Assembly (NCBI GenBank): GCA_036392935.1 | Contig: DASVWZ010000302.1 | Coordinates: forward strand, 1 to 44,041 | Length of the DNA stretch: 44,041 bases | Source: DASVWZ01 sp036392935 | GTDB lineage: Bacteria; Acidobacteriota; Terriglobia; Terriglobales; Acidobacteriaceae | Direction of reading: 5' to 3' | In this document: positions 1-8,453 of the stretch, piece by piece | Layout: each line of letters begins with the position of its first letter | Numbering within the stretch: the first letter of the stretch is position 1 | The notes under the pieces: model-generated | The model's database searches: none | What the model was told of the DNA's origin: nothing | Seen by the model: only the letters and a program-made list of their open reading frames with translations | Position numbers and translations under genes: made by a program

Positions 1-1821
1 GTTTGGATTTTCGATAACCCACACGATGCCGGACTTCGGATCGACGGCCCCATTCTTGAACTGGGAGGAGATGGAAGGCGTAGGGGCGTAGTTGCAAAAG
101 CCCACGGCTTCGCCGCCGGGCGGGGAGTTGGGGTTGTTGAATGTCCAGCTTTGGGCGGCACTCGTGCTCGGGGGTACCGGAGTGCTTGTGCTGGGGACGT
201 TCCCGCCTGTGGCGAGTACGTACCCAAAGAGCGACAACGGCGCGTCCCCCATGACGGCGTCGGTGGCGTTGTAGAAGATCCAGTTGCTGGTTCCGTCGTA
301 CCAGTAGGCGGGACTTGCCCAGTAGCCTTGCTGGCTGCCTCCGGTGTCCTGATATGGCGGCGGCGTCTGGATGACCTCGATGTTGTTCCCACCGCTGCTG
401 CTGAAGTAGCCGAGGGAGACCTGGTTGGAGACGTAAATCTTCGATTCCTTATCCGCAGTGATCACTACGTTGCAGCCCGACCCGGTGCACTGGTTGTTAG
501 TGCAGGTGTTCCCGTTCGCTGTGTTGCAGGTGTAAGTGTAGGCGGATGGCACGATCATGACACCTCCGGAACTGAGATCCATGTCACAGTTGCAGCGCCC
601 GGAGAGGCTGAGGCCCTGGCAGTACTGTTTGCCGTTCGTGTTGTACGAGTTTACGTCGTAGGGGGTGTACCAATCGGCGGGCGGCCAGAAGGTGGACTGG
701 TTCTTTGGGTAGAGTCTCATGAGTGAGTCGCCCCAGTTGAGGGTCCCGTCGTAATAGCCATTGGCCGCGGAGAGGTAGATGCTTCCCTGGTAGGGGGCAG
801 TTCCTCCGCTGCCGCCGGTCGCGTCCACGGCGGGCCCGGAGCCCGCTCCCCAGAGTCCGCCTTGGCCGCCGGTGGGGGTTGGGGCGGCGGCAAGAGGCTG
901 TGTGAACGAGTAGGTCCCGCCATTGTTTTGTAGGTAGTACGCGAATATCCAGCCGTTGTTCGCCACCATCTCCGGATAGTCGGAGAACGCAACGTACACG
1001 TAGTTCTCGCCGTTGTTCGGGTTGGTCGCGAGAAGCAAGGCCTGGCGCTGGAGGGACGTGTTCGGGTTGAAGCCTGTCGGGGAGGCTAAATGTTGGGCGG
1101 AGCACTGCATCCCGGGCGTCTGGACAGTGACCGTGGAGGGATTTGTGATCTCGATGTTGGCCTGCAGCGCGCCGGTTAGATAGTTTAGTGCGAGGAGGTA
1201 GTACGCGACCTGCTCGGTCTGGTTCCCGGCCGGCGGGGGGCAATTGGTGCAGACCGCTGCCACCACATAGAGCGTAGAGGTGCCGGGGTCGATCACTGGC
1301 GTACCCGTCACGCCGATGTACTGATTGCTCTGAGGGTTGACGGGCGCGGTGCAAAGCGGCGCGTCCCTACTGTCACCTTGGGGGCAGCTGACGGAAGTGT
1401 AGCTACTGTTGATCAGGGTCGCCAGGTTGAGGGGTGCTAGGGCCAGTCCCCAGGCGTCGCTTCCGTTTTGCGTATTGAAGGCGTAAAGGTAATCCTGCTC
1501 CGTTGCGACGTAGACGATGCTGCACGGCGACGGGATGCAGGTGTCGGTCGGCGCGTGGTAGACGGCCAGCGGCTGCGCGTAGATGGAGCCAGTGACCGGC
1601 CACTGCATAAGCAGGCCGAACTTGCTCTGATTCACGTTTGACTGGTTTAGGGTGGTTTCGTTGCATTGCCAGCCTGTGCGGTTGGTGTCGTTGTGCCAGG
1701 TTGTGACGTTCATGCTGCCGCTGGCGGCGTTTGGGCAGTAGGTTTGGGCGGCGGAGAGGTTAGACAACGCGATCAGGGCGAGCAGGCAGAATGCGCTCAG
1801 GCAGAGTAGGCGGGACGACAT
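1..1821 (-). CDS. Exported PQQ-type beta-propeller protein (partial, C-terminus off the left edge)
   Basis: An open frame runs from an ATG at 1821 to the window edge without a stop, giving at least 607 residues. The N-terminus (MSSRLLCLSAFCLLALIALS, then NLSAAQT) is a clear signal peptide with a likely cut after AAQ or SAA. Segments such as SIYAQPLAVYH, IVYVATEQDYLYAFN and VTGTPVIDPGTSTLYVV match the blade pattern of PQQ-like propellers common in Acidobacteria. The mature protein is Asn/Ser/Gly rich. It has a cysteine-rich stretch around 480-560 on the + axis (cysteines 4 to 9 residues apart), which suggests disulphides outside the cytoplasm. No catalytic motif is seen, so the ligand is unknown and adhesion or substrate binding is only an inference. 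Export and propeller class are fairly sure. Confidence 0.8.
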   Translation of the reverse strand, partial: MSSRLLCLSAFCLLALIALSNLSAAQTYCPNAASGSMNVTTWHNDTNRTGWQCNETTLNQSNVNQSKFGLLMQWPVTGSIYAQPLAVYHAPTDTCIPSPCSIVYVATEQDYLYAFNTQNGSDAWGLALAPLNLATLINSSYTSVSCPQGDSRDAPLCTAPVNPQSNQYIGVTGTPVIDPGTSTLYVVAAVCTNCPPPAGNQTEQVAYYLLALNYLTGALQANIEITNPSTVTVQTPGMQCSAQHLASPTGFNPNTSLQRQALLLATNPNNGENYVYVAFSDYPEMVANNGWIFAYYLQNNGGTYSFTQPLAAAPTPTGGQGGLWGAGSGPAVDATGGSGGTAPYQGSIYLSAANGYYDGTLNWGDSLMRLYPKNQSTFWPPADWYTPYDVNSYNTNGKQYCQGLSLSGRCNCDMDLSSGGVMIVPSAYTYTCNTANGNTCTNNQCTGSGCNVVITADKESKIYVSNQVSLGYFSSSGGNNIEVIQTPPPYQDTGGSQQGYWASPAYWYDGTSNWIFYNATDAVMGDAPLSLFGYVLATGGNVPSTSTPVPPSTSAAQSWTFNNPNSPPGGEAVGFCNYAPTPSISSQFKNGAVDPKSGIVWVIENPN

Positions 1822-1962
1822 GGAACGGCCTCCAACAATACGGAATTTCGAATAAGAGGGGCCGACAACTGGTAGGGAACGATAACAGCGGCCAAAAGCA
1901 GTGTCAACGGGAATTTTCGATGGCAGGTGCGTCAAAACGCGCCAAATCAGGCCCGGAGGCTT

Positions 1963-2055
1963 GTTAACTGGCGTAACATCCCGATTACACTCATTCAGTC
2001 TTGAAGGTGGGGCTTTGGGCCCTACGTGGGTCAATGAGTGATAATGGCTGTTAAC
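1963..2055. repeat. REP-like facing-arm element, copy 1
   Basis: Left arm 1963-1994 contains GTAACATCCCGATTACACTC. Right arm 2033-2055 reads AATGAGTGATAATGGCTGTT, an inverted version of the same motif, with about 38 bp between the arms. The right arm overlaps the stop codon and last few codons of the neighbouring GloVer gene. Related copies lie at 3442-3537, 4759-4832, 16206-16282 and 17183-17214, and in two halves around the IS at 6171-6190 and 7557-7573. Confidence 0.6.
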
Positions 2056-3401
2056 GGCGTTTCAAACATTGCTTTAAACACGGTTCCACAGCCGCCGCCC
2101 TGACATGAGCCCGTGCCACCATATTGGGTAATGCCATAGATATTTCCTGATTCATCGAGCGTAACTGTCCCAATTGGACATTCGCCGTTCGGAGAGCCCT
2201 TGAAGAAATAAAGATCTTTAAAAGTCCAACCGAGGTTCTCAGGGGAAAGCTCAAAAATCGCTCCACCTCCGACCGGGCCACCAAAGCAAGTCGCGCCATA
2301 AAAGTTACCTGAGCGGTCCGAGGCCAAAGCGCCCCTTGGATGTGCGACCGCATAGAACGTATAGAGAACCGTCTCAGTCCAATCATTCTCGGCCTCGTCG
2401 AGTTCAAAGATCGTGCCGAAGCCATCAAGCCCCCCACCTACCGTTGTACCCAAGAGCGCGCCACTGACATCCATCGTGGGTGCGCTAGGGCCGCCACCAT
2501 CGTGTGAGCCGCCCAGAAAACGGTGAATGATCTTCTTATCCCACACGCCGGGCCGCGCTGTGGGGGTCAAAGAAAAGGCCGTGCCGCACCCGACTCCGTT
2601 CGGCCCGCTGCACTTTGAATTTCCACCCATCTCAGTTGTGCCATAGAAGGTTCCGTCGCCACCAAATACGAAACCACCGCTCGGATATGCGCCGTCATTA
2701 CCTCCCTCGAAGCTATAAAGAACTTTTTCGGTCCACACGCCACCGTCTTTGTCCGATGGACTCAGCACAAACACCGTGCCGCAGTACTGATACAGAACAT
2801 CACAGGTCCCTTTTCCTCCGCCAAATACAGTTGCGCCGTACAGGTTACCTTCACCATCAAAGTTCAATGCCCCATTCGGCGCGAAGCCATCAGTACCACC
2901 CTTAAAACTGTAGAGGACCTTCTCGGTCCACTCGCCGCCTTTCGTTTTAGGGGGAACCATCTCAAAAATAGTTCCGCAACCCTCAATTGCGCCCAACACA
3001 ACGCACCCGCCAGTGCCGCCGTAAGCCGTCATACCATACAAATTTCCCGCATCATCCATTAGCAGACTTCCGCTAGGACTAATGCCGTCCCCCTCTTTGA
3101 CACCCTGAAAGTTGTGCAGGGTCGTCTTAGTCCACGGATCGCCTCTCCGGGCCGGCGGAGAAAGCTCGTAAACAGTTCCGCACGAGAAAAACCCACCGCA
3201 AGATCCCGCTCCGCCGTCCTGGGTCACTCCGTAAATATTTCCAAACTGATCGAGAACCAGTCCACCTGTCGGATAGTACCCATCCTTACCACCTTGAAAG
3301 CTATACAATGCGCTTTCCTTCCACTGGGCCAATGCCGAATGCGGAAGCAGCAAAGCAAACATGGCTATCGCGGTGATGCGGGAATGGTAAGAGACCTTCA
3401 T
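2031..3401 (-). CDS. Exported GloVer-repeat protein (choice-of-anchor tandem repeat)
   Basis: The start is taken at the ATG giving MKVSYHSRITAIAMFALLLP, an ordinary signal peptide ending ALAQ. A TTG five codons upstream is the alternative, and neither has a good Shine-Dalgarno. The 456-residue product is almost entirely about seven repeats of roughly 60 residues. Each has W-T-E-K-V-LYSF, then a GG..DG..P turn, then GNLYG.T..GG, then CGTVFELSP. This is the GloVer repeat (TIGR03803 type), predicted to form beta-propeller-like blades. Several repeats carry paired cysteines around the CGTVF segment, fitting an extracytoplasmic protein. A similar paralog lies at 4851-6104 and an FG-GAP protein sits between them. 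The biological role of the family is not established. A surface or secreted location is inferred from the signal peptide. Confidence 0.85.
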   Translation of the reverse strand: MKVSYHSRITAIAMFALLLPHSALAQWKESALYSFQGGKDGYYPTGGLVLDQFGNIYGVTQDGGAGSCGGFFSCGTVYELSPPARRGDPWTKTTLHNFQGVKEGDGISPSGSLLMDDAGNLYGMTAYGGTGGCVVLGAIEGCGTIFEMVPPKTKGGEWTEKVLYSFKGGTDGFAPNGALNFDGEGNLYGATVFGGGKGTCDVLYQYCGTVFVLSPSDKDGGVWTEKVLYSFEGGNDGAYPSGGFVFGGDGTFYGTTEMGGNSKCSGPNGVGCGTAFSLTPTARPGVWDKKIIHRFLGGSHDGGGPSAPTMDVSGALLGTTVGGGLDGFGTIFELDEAENDWTETVLYTFYAVAHPRGALASDRSGNFYGATCFGGPVGGGAIFELSPENLGWTFKDLYFFKGSPNGECPIGTVTLDESGNIYGITQYGGTGSCQGGGCGTVFKAMFETPLTAIITH

Positions 3402-3441
3402 AGCCAGAAGGGGCAAGCAATGGTTATTTTACTTCGCTTTT

Positions 3442-3537
3442 GTCAACTGACGTAACATCCCGTTTACACTCAAAATCCCCGAAAAAAGGCGAACAAAAGG
3501 CGCACACTTGTGTAAACGCCTGGTTTCGTCACTTGAC
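3442..3537. repeat. REP-like facing-arm element, copy 2 (best preserved)
   Basis: Left arm 3442-3478 carries GACGTAACATCCCGTTTACA followed by CTCAAAATCC. Right arm 3507-3537 carries TTGTGTAAACGCCTGGTTTC followed by GTCACTTGAC, the same motif facing the other way. Between them 3499-3520 can fold on its own as GGCG.ACAC/GTGT..CGCC. Copy 5 at 16206-16282 shares both the arms and the spacer words CGAACAAA and GGCGCA. This shows a common ancestor rather than chance. Confidence 0.65.
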
Positions 3538-3541
3538 CGCG

Positions 3542-4687
3542 CTACTTGCCGTCGAAGATGAAGATGTTGCCGTATTCGTCGCCCACGAACGCCCAGTCCG
3601 CGAGCGAGGTTGAAGTCGTGACCGTTGCCGTAAGTCCCTTAGCACTAAGCTTGATCGTCTCAGACCACTTCTGATCCTCATGCCAGAGGTACGCGGTGTC
3701 GCGGGGGGAAGGATGCCCTTTGATATTTGACGTAGAGCAGCACGCTGTGAGGACACCCCTTCCGGTTATATTCACCGCAGCACCCAAATCCTTTCCCTGC
3801 GCTTCACTGAGAAGATAATTTGGAGAGGCCTGATCTACCCATCCAGTCTGAGGCTCGTCGTATATCTCGACCGCCCCAACGATGCCGTTGCTGTCCCTGT
3901 AGAGGGGAACTCCAACTGCCAAAACTTGTTTCGACAGGCTCACTGTTGTTCCGAACAGGTCTGGAACTCCGGCCCCTATCTCTGCGGTCTGCGTCATGGA
4001 GGCCCAGCCCGAGTTCGGCTCTTCGTACAGATAAGCCACACCGCCTCCCCATGCACCTACAGCGATTAGGTTTCCTCCTCCGCCAACTTCTCCGTTGACG
4101 GCAACAGCACCGCCTACCTCCCAACCGCCCTGCGAGTCCGTCGCTGTAAGCTGCGCGTTCTCCGTTGCGTCTGCCCAGCCGCCAGCTGGTTCGATGTAGA
4201 CGTATGCCTTGCCGGTCCCATCTGCACACCCAGGCGCACCAATGACGACCGTGTTGCCCCATGCCGCTGCAGAATATCCGAAAGCGCAACCCGGCTCGGG
4301 ATCTGAGGGTTCCAACGTTGCAGATGAGGTTTCATTCGCCCAGCCGTCGGTCGGCCTCGTGAAGATATAGGCAGCACCGTTATTGCCATTTGGCCCGCCA
4401 TCAGCTGTTACAACGATGTAGTTGTTCTGAATTGCAAGCGATGAAACTCTCACGCTTGAATCTGAGATCGTTAATGTTGCTATTAGGTTCCAGGTTCCCA
4501 CCGCGTAAAGCTGTACTTGATTAGCCGAGCTGCACACCTGACAGGAGGTAGCGAGTATCTCGTTCTGGGCGGCAAGTACTATTCCATTCGGACCACCGGA
4601 ACCCGGAATCGTTGCGACCGGAACGCGAATAACAGCCGCCCCAGCACCAAGAGCCAGTCCCAAGACAACAGCGAGATGTTTGTGCAT
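3542..4687 (-). CDS. Exported FG-GAP-like beta-propeller protein
   Basis: The start at 4687 (MHKHLAVVLGLALGAGAAVI) is chosen because GGGGAGAAG lies just upstream and it opens a signal peptide; an upstream in-frame ATG at 4738 would add 17 unsuited residues. The 381-residue product has integrin-like FG-GAP repeats. Examples are FGYSAAAWGNTVVIGAPG with KAYVYIEPAGGWADAT, and LFGTTVSLSKQVLAVGVP with GAVEIYDEPQTGW, each pairing an FG turn, an 'always valid' beta strand and a Trp-containing edge. About five to six repeats are visible, ending in WAFVGDEYGNIFIFDG. It lies between two GloVer genes in the same orientation. Calcium-binding loops are not obvious. Function is unknown; an envelope or secreted location is inferred. 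Confidence 0.8.
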   Translation of the reverse strand: MHKHLAVVLGLALGAGAAVIRVPVATIPGSGGPNGIVLAAQNEILATSCQVCSSANQVQLYAVGTWNLIATLTISDSSVRVSSLAIQNNYIVVTADGGPNGNNGAAYIFTRPTDGWANETSSATLEPSDPEPGCAFGYSAAAWGNTVVIGAPGCADGTGKAYVYIEPAGGWADATENAQLTATDSQGGWEVGGAVAVNGEVGGGGNLIAVGAWGGGVAYLYEEPNSGWASMTQTAEIGAGVPDLFGTTVSLSKQVLAVGVPLYRDSNGIVGAVEIYDEPQTGWVDQASPNYLLSEAQGKDLGAAVNITGRGVLTACCSTSNIKGHPSPRDTAYLWHEDQKWSETIKLSAKGLTATVTTSTSLADWAFVGDEYGNIFIFDGK

Positions 4688-4758
4688 GACTTCTCCCCCC
4701 GGCCCAACAATTCTAGTCTGCGCCCTGCTACAGTACAAAGGGACTTTCGGGCGGCACG

Positions 4759-4832
4759 GTCAATTGGACATAAATTCCGTTGGCACTCCTCCAGCGATCA
4801 ATGAGTGTAATCGCCCGATTTCGTCAATCGAC
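4759..4832. repeat. REP-like facing-arm element, copy 3
   Basis: Left arm 4759-4790 (reverse strand GAGTGCCAACGGAATTTATG, then TCCAATTGAC) and right arm 4799-4832 (AATGAGTGTAATCGCCCGAT, then TTCGTCAATCGAC) are diverged versions of the motif seen in copies 1 and 2. It fills most of the spacer between the FG-GAP gene start and the next gene's stop. Confidence 0.55.
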
Positions 4833-4850
4833 TACAGAACGGGGATGCGG

Positions 4851-6104
4851 CTACGGGAGTACCTCAAATGAGACGCCGCAACCCTGCCCATTGCCACAGT
4901 GACCACCCAACGTCGTAGTACCAAACAAATCCCCAGAGTTGTCGATAACAAGGTCGCTAAACTCAGGCCAAGCCCCGTCGGTTCCGTTGAAGCTGTGCAG
5001 TATTTGCTCAGTCCACAGGTCGTCGGCTCCAGGCGCTAGTTTGAATACTGTACCGCAGCCTCGCCCTCCACAAGTTGAGCCGTAGCCGTAAGCGCCCCCA
5101 TTAGAGGTTGTGCCGTATAAGTTTCCGTCGCCATCGAAAGTTACACCGGACGTCGGGAGCACGCCATCTCTACCGTTGGGCTTGAAGCTGTGCAACAATT
5201 TTTCTGACCATCGGCCACTCTCACCGGGAATTAGCTGAAATACAATTCCATTACCGAAATCGCCGCCTCCCCGGGTTGTTCCGTACAGGTTCCCGTCCGT
5301 GCCGAACGTAAGATCGGCGTAAGGCGCAGCTCCATATTTGAAATCAAAGCTTTGGAGGACCGTCTCTGTCCATCCACCGCCCGTTTTAGGCTTTAGCTCA
5401 AAAACTGTGCCACATCCGTTAACCGTGCAATTCGAGTTGCTGTAGAAACCCCCGAGTTCGGTTGTGCCGTACACATTTCCGCTTGAATCCATAATCAAGC
5501 CGGCGACTGGTTCCCGTCCATCCTTCACGTTCGAAGGGAAGCTGTGCAGGGTCTTCGCGGTCCATTCCCCGTTCGAGGCGGGTGTCAGCTCGAAAACCGT
5601 TCCGCTGCCGTTTACCCCGCCGGATCGCGTTGTGCCATATATGTTGCCTGCAGGGTCGCACATCAGGCGACCGAAGGGCTCGTCTCCCTCCTGCTGAGTT
5701 TTGAATCTGTAGATGACTTGCGAAGTCCAACTCCCATTCGAACCGGGAGTTAACTGAATAACCTCGCCATAATCATATCCGTCTGGACCAGTTGTGCCGT
5801 AGAAACTGCCGTTACATTCGGAGATCACTGGTCCCGGAACCGCACTGCCGACGGGGAATTCGTAGAGTACCGTTTGCGTCCACGTGCCGTCCGCACCGCT
5901 CTGCAACTCGTAGAAAATGCCGCCGCCCAAGCGAAGAAATGCTGTGCCGTACAGAACTCCCCCCTCGTAGACGAGATTCGACGCTCCGATGCCATTGGCT
6001 CCGCCGTAGTCAAGGAGTACTTTGTAGGAATCGGCAGCAGAGGCCGGAAGGGCAATTAGCAAGACAATCGTCGCGGCTAGAACACTTAAGAAGTTCTTTG
6101 GCAT
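4851..6104 (-). CDS. Exported GloVer-repeat protein, second paralog
   Basis: The start at 6104 (MPKNFLSVLAATIVLLIALP, then ASAAD) is preceded by GGTGAGG and opens a signal peptide. The in-frame ATG at 6164 would add 20 Pro/Arg-rich residues and is rejected. The 417-residue product consists of about seven GloVer repeats: GNIYGTTRSGGVNGSGTVFE, GNVYGTTELGG, GNLYGTTRGGG, GNLYGTTSNGG and GDLFGTTTLGG, joined by W-T-E-x-(V/L)-L-x-SF linkers. The N-terminal repeat is the most diverged. It belongs with the gene at 2031-3401 but is not a recent duplicate. The upstream region contains the left half of a REP-like element that appears to have been split by an IS, so its promoter may have been altered. Function unknown. 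Confidence 0.85.
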   Translation of the reverse strand: MPKNFLSVLAATIVLLIALPASAADSYKVLLDYGGANGIGASNLVYEGGVLYGTAFLRLGGGIFYELQSGADGTWTQTVLYEFPVGSAVPGPVISECNGSFYGTTGPDGYDYGEVIQLTPGSNGSWTSQVIYRFKTQQEGDEPFGRLMCDPAGNIYGTTRSGGVNGSGTVFELTPASNGEWTAKTLHSFPSNVKDGREPVAGLIMDSSGNVYGTTELGGFYSNSNCTVNGCGTVFELKPKTGGGWTETVLQSFDFKYGAAPYADLTFGTDGNLYGTTRGGGDFGNGIVFQLIPGESGRWSEKLLHSFKPNGRDGVLPTSGVTFDGDGNLYGTTSNGGAYGYGSTCGGRGCGTVFKLAPGADDLWTEQILHSFNGTDGAWPEFSDLVIDNSGDLFGTTTLGGHCGNGQGCGVSFEVLP

Positions 6105-6190
6105 AAAAACCTCACCGGAAATCGGGCGATTCGGAGGGGGACTCCAACTACGTAACGATAGCACACTCGTAGTTGACGATAAATCCCGTT

Positions 6191-6419
6191 TCTAACAATG
6201 GCAGCGATGTCAAGCGGTTTTTGACGACACTGCGGCATCCGCTCCGTGAGGAGTGCCTTCTCATCGTGATTCAGTGCGCAATCCAACTGTGGCTCGCTTA
6301 ATCGTTACAGGCCGGCTCTTCGGTCCGACCCAACCATCTCTTCGATCTCAACCGCGATCATGATTACTTCTTCGAACTCCCCTCAGGGGAGCGGGATACC
6401 CAATCATTACGTCGGTGAT
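6191..6419 (-). ncRNA. Candidate bridge-RNA region in the 3' non-coding end of the IS
   Basis: In IS1111-group elements the RNA that guides target and donor choice is encoded in the long non-coding end downstream of the transposase. This 229-bp stretch is in the right place and can fold. There is a perfect CTCCCC-TCA-GGGGAG hairpin at 6377-6391. A second paired region lies around 6233-6256 (GGCA..CTCC facing GGAG.TGCC). Position and hairpins are seen; the RNA itself is inferred. Confidence 0.4.
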
Positions 6420-7472
6420 TTACCGCACACCATCGAGATTTCCGGGTTGTCCCGCGTGCGAACCGAACTGCTCTAGCTGGCCGTAACTCCAGCTTCGACG
6501 CCACATCCAGTACAACTCGACCGCCAACTTGCGCGCCATCGCCACCTTGGCGATCTTCCGCCCTCGCCGCATGGCCAAGTGAAAAAAGCGATTGCGCCAT
6601 TCCGGGTGGCTGCGCGCCGTAGCCTGCGCCGCTTCCACCAGCAAGAAGCGCAACAGCACGTTGCCCTGTTTGCTGATGTGACCCAGCCGCCGTCGTTGTC
6701 CGCTCGACTCCTCGGTCGGAACCAGGCCTACATAGCTGGCGATCTGTTTGCCGCAGCGAAAACGCTCCGGCTCTCCGATCACCAACTCGAAGGCCAGCGC
6801 GGTCAGCGGACCGACTCCGGGATGGGTCATCAGTCGGCTGGCGACTGGCCGCTTACCCACCTCTGCTTCCAGATGCTGGGTGAGTTCCTGGATCTTCGGC
6901 GTCAGCTGATCCAGCAAGTCCAGCAGGTCCTGCCGCCGTCGGCTGGCCCACGGCGCCAGCACGATCGCTTCCAACACGCTGCGGCCCGACGACCTCCACA
7001 GCGCCTTTTTACGTCGCAGCCCTTCGTTCAGGACCACCACGTGCAACTGGTTCACCACTCGCGTCCGCATCTGCACCAGCCGGTGACGGTGCCATAGCAA
7101 CTGCCGTAGATCACGGTTGCCCGCGTCCGGTATCCAGATCCGGGGAAACCGATTCTCCAGCAGCAACTCCAACACCAGTTGGGCATCCTGGCGGTCGGTC
7201 TTCTGCTTGCGCACCCGGCGAGCCCGTATCTTCGCCGCATCTCCGATCCACAGCTCCCACTGCAGTTCCGCCAGCAAACGCTCGAACCAGCGGGCGTGGC
7301 CGCTGGCCTCCATCCCCACTCGTACCTTCGTCCCCTCCTGGTGCAGTTGACGGTAGAACTGCTCGGCTTCCTCGCGGTGGGCGAGGCGTCGTTCCTGTAG
7401 TTCACCGCTACCCGTATCTACCCAGGCGATTTGCTGAAAGCTCGGATGATAGTCACAACCTATAATCAGCAT
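6420..7472 (-). CDS. IS110 family transposase (DEDD recombinase)
   Basis: The start at 7472 (MLIIGCDYHPSFQQIAWVD) is chosen because GGAGG and AAAGGAG lie just upstream; the frame itself opens 15 codons earlier. The 350-residue length is normal for the family. The N-terminal RuvC-like DEDD domain shows the first Asp in GCDYH, Glu in VGMEASGHARW, and the Asp pair in KTDRQDAQLV. A coiled region (LTPKIQELTQHLEAEVGKRP) leads to the C-terminal Tnp_2 domain. That domain has HPGVGPLTALAF, ASYVGLVPTEESSGQRRRLG and ISKQGNVLLRFLLVEAA; the Ser of ESSGQ is the probable nucleophile. All key residues are present and the frame is intact, so the element may be active. It acts on DNA guided by a bridge RNA encoded in its own non-coding end. 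Confidence 0.93.
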   Translation of the reverse strand: MLIIGCDYHPSFQQIAWVDTGSGELQERRLAHREEAEQFYRQLHQEGTKVRVGMEASGHARWFERLLAELQWELWIGDAAKIRARRVRKQKTDRQDAQLVLELLLENRFPRIWIPDAGNRDLRQLLWHRHRLVQMRTRVVNQLHVVVLNEGLRRKKALWRSSGRSVLEAIVLAPWASRRRQDLLDLLDQLTPKIQELTQHLEAEVGKRPVASRLMTHPGVGPLTALAFELVIGEPERFRCGKQIASYVGLVPTEESSGQRRRLGHISKQGNVLLRFLLVEAAQATARSHPEWRNRFFHLAMRRGRKIAKVAMARKLAVELYWMWRRSWSYGQLEQFGSHAGQPGNLDGVR

Positions 7473-7556
7473 GTTCGGCTCCTTTCCTCCGAGCCTTTGG
7501 TTGGTTTGCGCCTCCAAAGTCTACTCGCTCGATGGGAGCCGACATTGTTATGGAAT

Positions 7557-7991
7557 CATTACACTCAAAATCCTTAGGCACAGCGCCAAGGACACTAACA
7601 CCTGGACGAACCATTGGCTATCCGCTCCCGTCAGAGGGGCTTGCCGGGAATCCCCCGGCACCGGGGGGATCAAGAAAAGGATGCTTTTGTCGCGGGTCAC
7701 TGCTCGCTTTGGCGAATCCTCCCATGAAAAGGTGGTCCCCCGAGACTCCCCTGGCATCGGGGGTGCGAGGGAAAGGAATGCTTTCTTTCGCGGACTCTAG
7801 TGGCCTCATCCCGGGATCAAAAGGTAGCGTGTTTGGTAGGGCGAACGGAGATGCTCGCGTGGTTTGGGTAAGGATGCGAGTGAATACGGGCATTCATAGT
7901 TTCGAGAAAATGCGAAACTCCCCGCCGCTCAGATCCTTCAATCACGAAAAAGGACGCGCAATCTTGGCAGCAACGAACGGGTTTGATTTTC
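7557..7991. other. Non-coding stretch with two degenerate hairpin repeats
   Basis: I see no credible gene between the IS and the DUF3147 gene. Two related segments lie about 95 bp apart. Each has a C-rich/G-rich hairpin (7652-7667, arms CCCCCGG and CCGGGGG; 7748-7763, arms around CCCC and GGGG) followed by AAAGGA.TGCTTT and TCGCGG. They look like decayed copies of one non-coding repeat. The right half of the IS-split REP-like element (7557-7573) is at the left edge. Confidence 0.5.
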
Positions 7992-8453
7992 CTACGGTTT
8001 CTGACGCAGCTGCTTTATTATTCGCGTAATTCGGAACCGACTACGAATTTGCCACACCAACGCTGAAGCAACTGCCCACGTAACGGTAGCGCCACCCAAC
8101 ACAGCCCAGGTTCGACGATTCGGCAACAACCGCCAAACGATGGTCGCGAACAAAACAAGGCCCACACTGCCCATAGCAGAGCCCGCGGCATCCACGCTCG
8201 CGGCCTGCCTTCCCCTGGCGGCTCCAGCCATCCCCTTTTCTTGTTTTCGCTGCATTTCGTGTTTCTCAATAAGGGTTGCGCTGGCAGGAAAAATCGCCGG
8301 GAACGCCAGTAGAAACCCTCCGATCACCGGCCCATAATGTTGCGCCACCAACCCAGCGGCGGCCGTCACAAATCCGCCAAAGAGGAAGCGAATCGCATAC
8401 GGGCACCATTTTTCCTGGCAGAGCGCAGAAATATCCAATCGGACCCGCATCAT
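7992..8453 (-). CDS. DUF3147-type small membrane protein B
   Basis: The start at 8453 is chosen because its ATG overlaps the previous stop in TGATG, giving 153 residues; the longer open frame upstream runs through the preceding gene. Predicted membrane segments are near residues 18-36 (FLFGGFVTAAAGLVAQHYG) and 42-58 (IGGFLLAFPAIFPASAT). Two more follow a charged, Ala-rich cytoplasmic-type loop of about 40 residues: VGLVLFATIVWRLLP and WAVLGGATVTWAVASALVW. The RFLFGG start and the FPAIFPASATL segment resemble the DUF3147 family, whose function is not known. The paralogous gene directly upstream suggests a heteromeric membrane pair. It is the last gene of a three-gene unit that starts with pyrophosphatase. 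Confidence 0.7.
   Translation of the reverse strand: MMRVRLDISALCQEKWCPYAIRFLFGGFVTAAAGLVAQHYGPVIGGFLLAFPAIFPASATLIEKHEMQRKQEKGMAGAARGRQAASVDAAGSAMGSVGLVLFATIVWRLLPNRRTWAVLGGATVTWAVASALVWQIRSRFRITRIIKQLRQKP

Larger units (their letters stand above)
6191..7556 (-). mobile_element. IS110 family element, IS1111-like group, inserted in a REP-like copy
   Basis: The element holds one transposase gene on the minus strand. It has about 85 bp of non-coding DNA 5' of the gene and about 230 bp 3' of it. Inverted octamers TAACAATG (6193-6200) and CATTGTTA (7543-7550) lie near the ends, as expected for the subterminal repeats of the IS1111 group. Outside the element the left flank ends GATAAATCCCGTTT and the right flank begins ATTACACTCAAAATCC. 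Joined, they give the REP-like motif of 3442-3478, so the insertion seems to have split a fourth copy. Exact ends are uncertain by a few bases. Confidence 0.7.

Noticed and set aside
584..1354. A 256-residue frame on the minus strand within the first gene.
   Set aside because: Out of frame with the propeller and Arg/Pro-rich; a shadow of the real gene.
7532..8029. A 165-residue frame on the plus strand after the IS.
   Set aside because: It crosses the hairpin repeats and the end of the DUF3147 gene; its residues are typical of translated repeats.
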